A stretch of DNA of 21,612 bases from assembly GCA_937957815.1 (NCBI GenBank), contig CALFXN010000162.1, positions 1-21,612 of the forward strand. The letters run 5' to 3'. The translations under genes were made by a program, and so were the position numbers. The notes beneath the pieces were generated by a model. The model searched no databases, was not told the DNA's origin, and worked only from the letters and a program-made list of their open reading frames with translations. Below are positions 21,580 through 21,612 of this stretch, piece after piece. The first letter of the stretch is position 1. Every line of letters starts with the position of its first letter. Source of the stretch: an uncultured Synergistales bacterium (GTDB taxonomy: Bacteria; Synergistota; Synergistia; Synergistales; Aminobacteriaceae).

Positions 21580-21612
21580 GGATATAATCACTCTCCGGAT
21601 ATGAGAATGCAC

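Noticed and set aside
1..21612. Mobile elements, CRISPR arrays or a defence island
   Set aside because: No transposase, integrase, repeat-spacer pattern, toxin-antitoxin pair or nuclease operon was found. Every coding region is a conserved housekeeping family.

Overview
The window reads as a chromosomal housekeeping region of an anaerobic bacterium. The evidence for anaerobiosis is a single-subunit pyruvate:ferredoxin oxidoreductase (NifJ/PFOR) and a small monocluster ferredoxin. The run yicC-remA(DUF370)-gmk-rpoZ-coaBC-priA, the long-form TrmB and TmcAL fit a Firmicutes- or Synergistota-type genome. I favour Synergistota, but this is inference from gene content and order, not a measured phylogeny. 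I see no insertion sequence, phage gene, CRISPR array or integrase. The region looks vertically inherited and gene-dense.

Layout. (1) Positions 1-522: the 3' end of a ferredoxin gene, a promoter, a CAU-anticodon tRNA with its terminator, then a leader that carries a second intrinsic terminator directly before the next gene. (2) Positions 523-13024: fifteen plus-strand genes packed end to end, mostly overlapping: Nif3-like protein, scpA, scpB, an RluB-type pseudouridine synthase, an HDOD protein, cmk, plsC, hflX, yicC, remA-like, gmk, rpoZ, coaBC, priA, der. (3) Positions 13025-13479: a separately promoted HU gene with its own terminator. (4) Positions 13488-18157, minus strand: rsmA/ksgA, a tRNA-Pro(GGG) with a strong promoter and terminator, and nifJ. 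(5) Positions 18158-20380, plus strand: a control region, then trmB, rsmD and coaD with ATGA overlaps. (6) Positions 20377-21579, minus strand: tmcAL, convergent with coaD and sharing stop-codon bases with it.

How the genes fit together. The large operon combines chromosome condensation (ScpA/ScpB), nucleotide supply (Cmk, Gmk), phospholipid acylation (PlsC), coenzyme A synthesis (CoaBC, with CoaD further on), ribosome and RNA maintenance (RluB, HflX, Der, YicC; RsmA, RsmD, TrmB and TmcAL elsewhere), the RNA polymerase omega subunit, and replication restart (PriA). NifJ and the ferredoxin supply anaerobic pyruvate oxidation.

Most notable: the PriA homologue keeps the eight zinc-binding cysteines but has lost every recognisable helicase/ATPase motif, so it should be a pseudohelicase. 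Also worth checking: intrinsic terminators placed immediately upstream of the ribosome binding sites of the big operon and of rsmA, and a TrmB whose normally invariant FPDPWPK motif reads FPCPWPK. I do not see a wholly new multigene system here.
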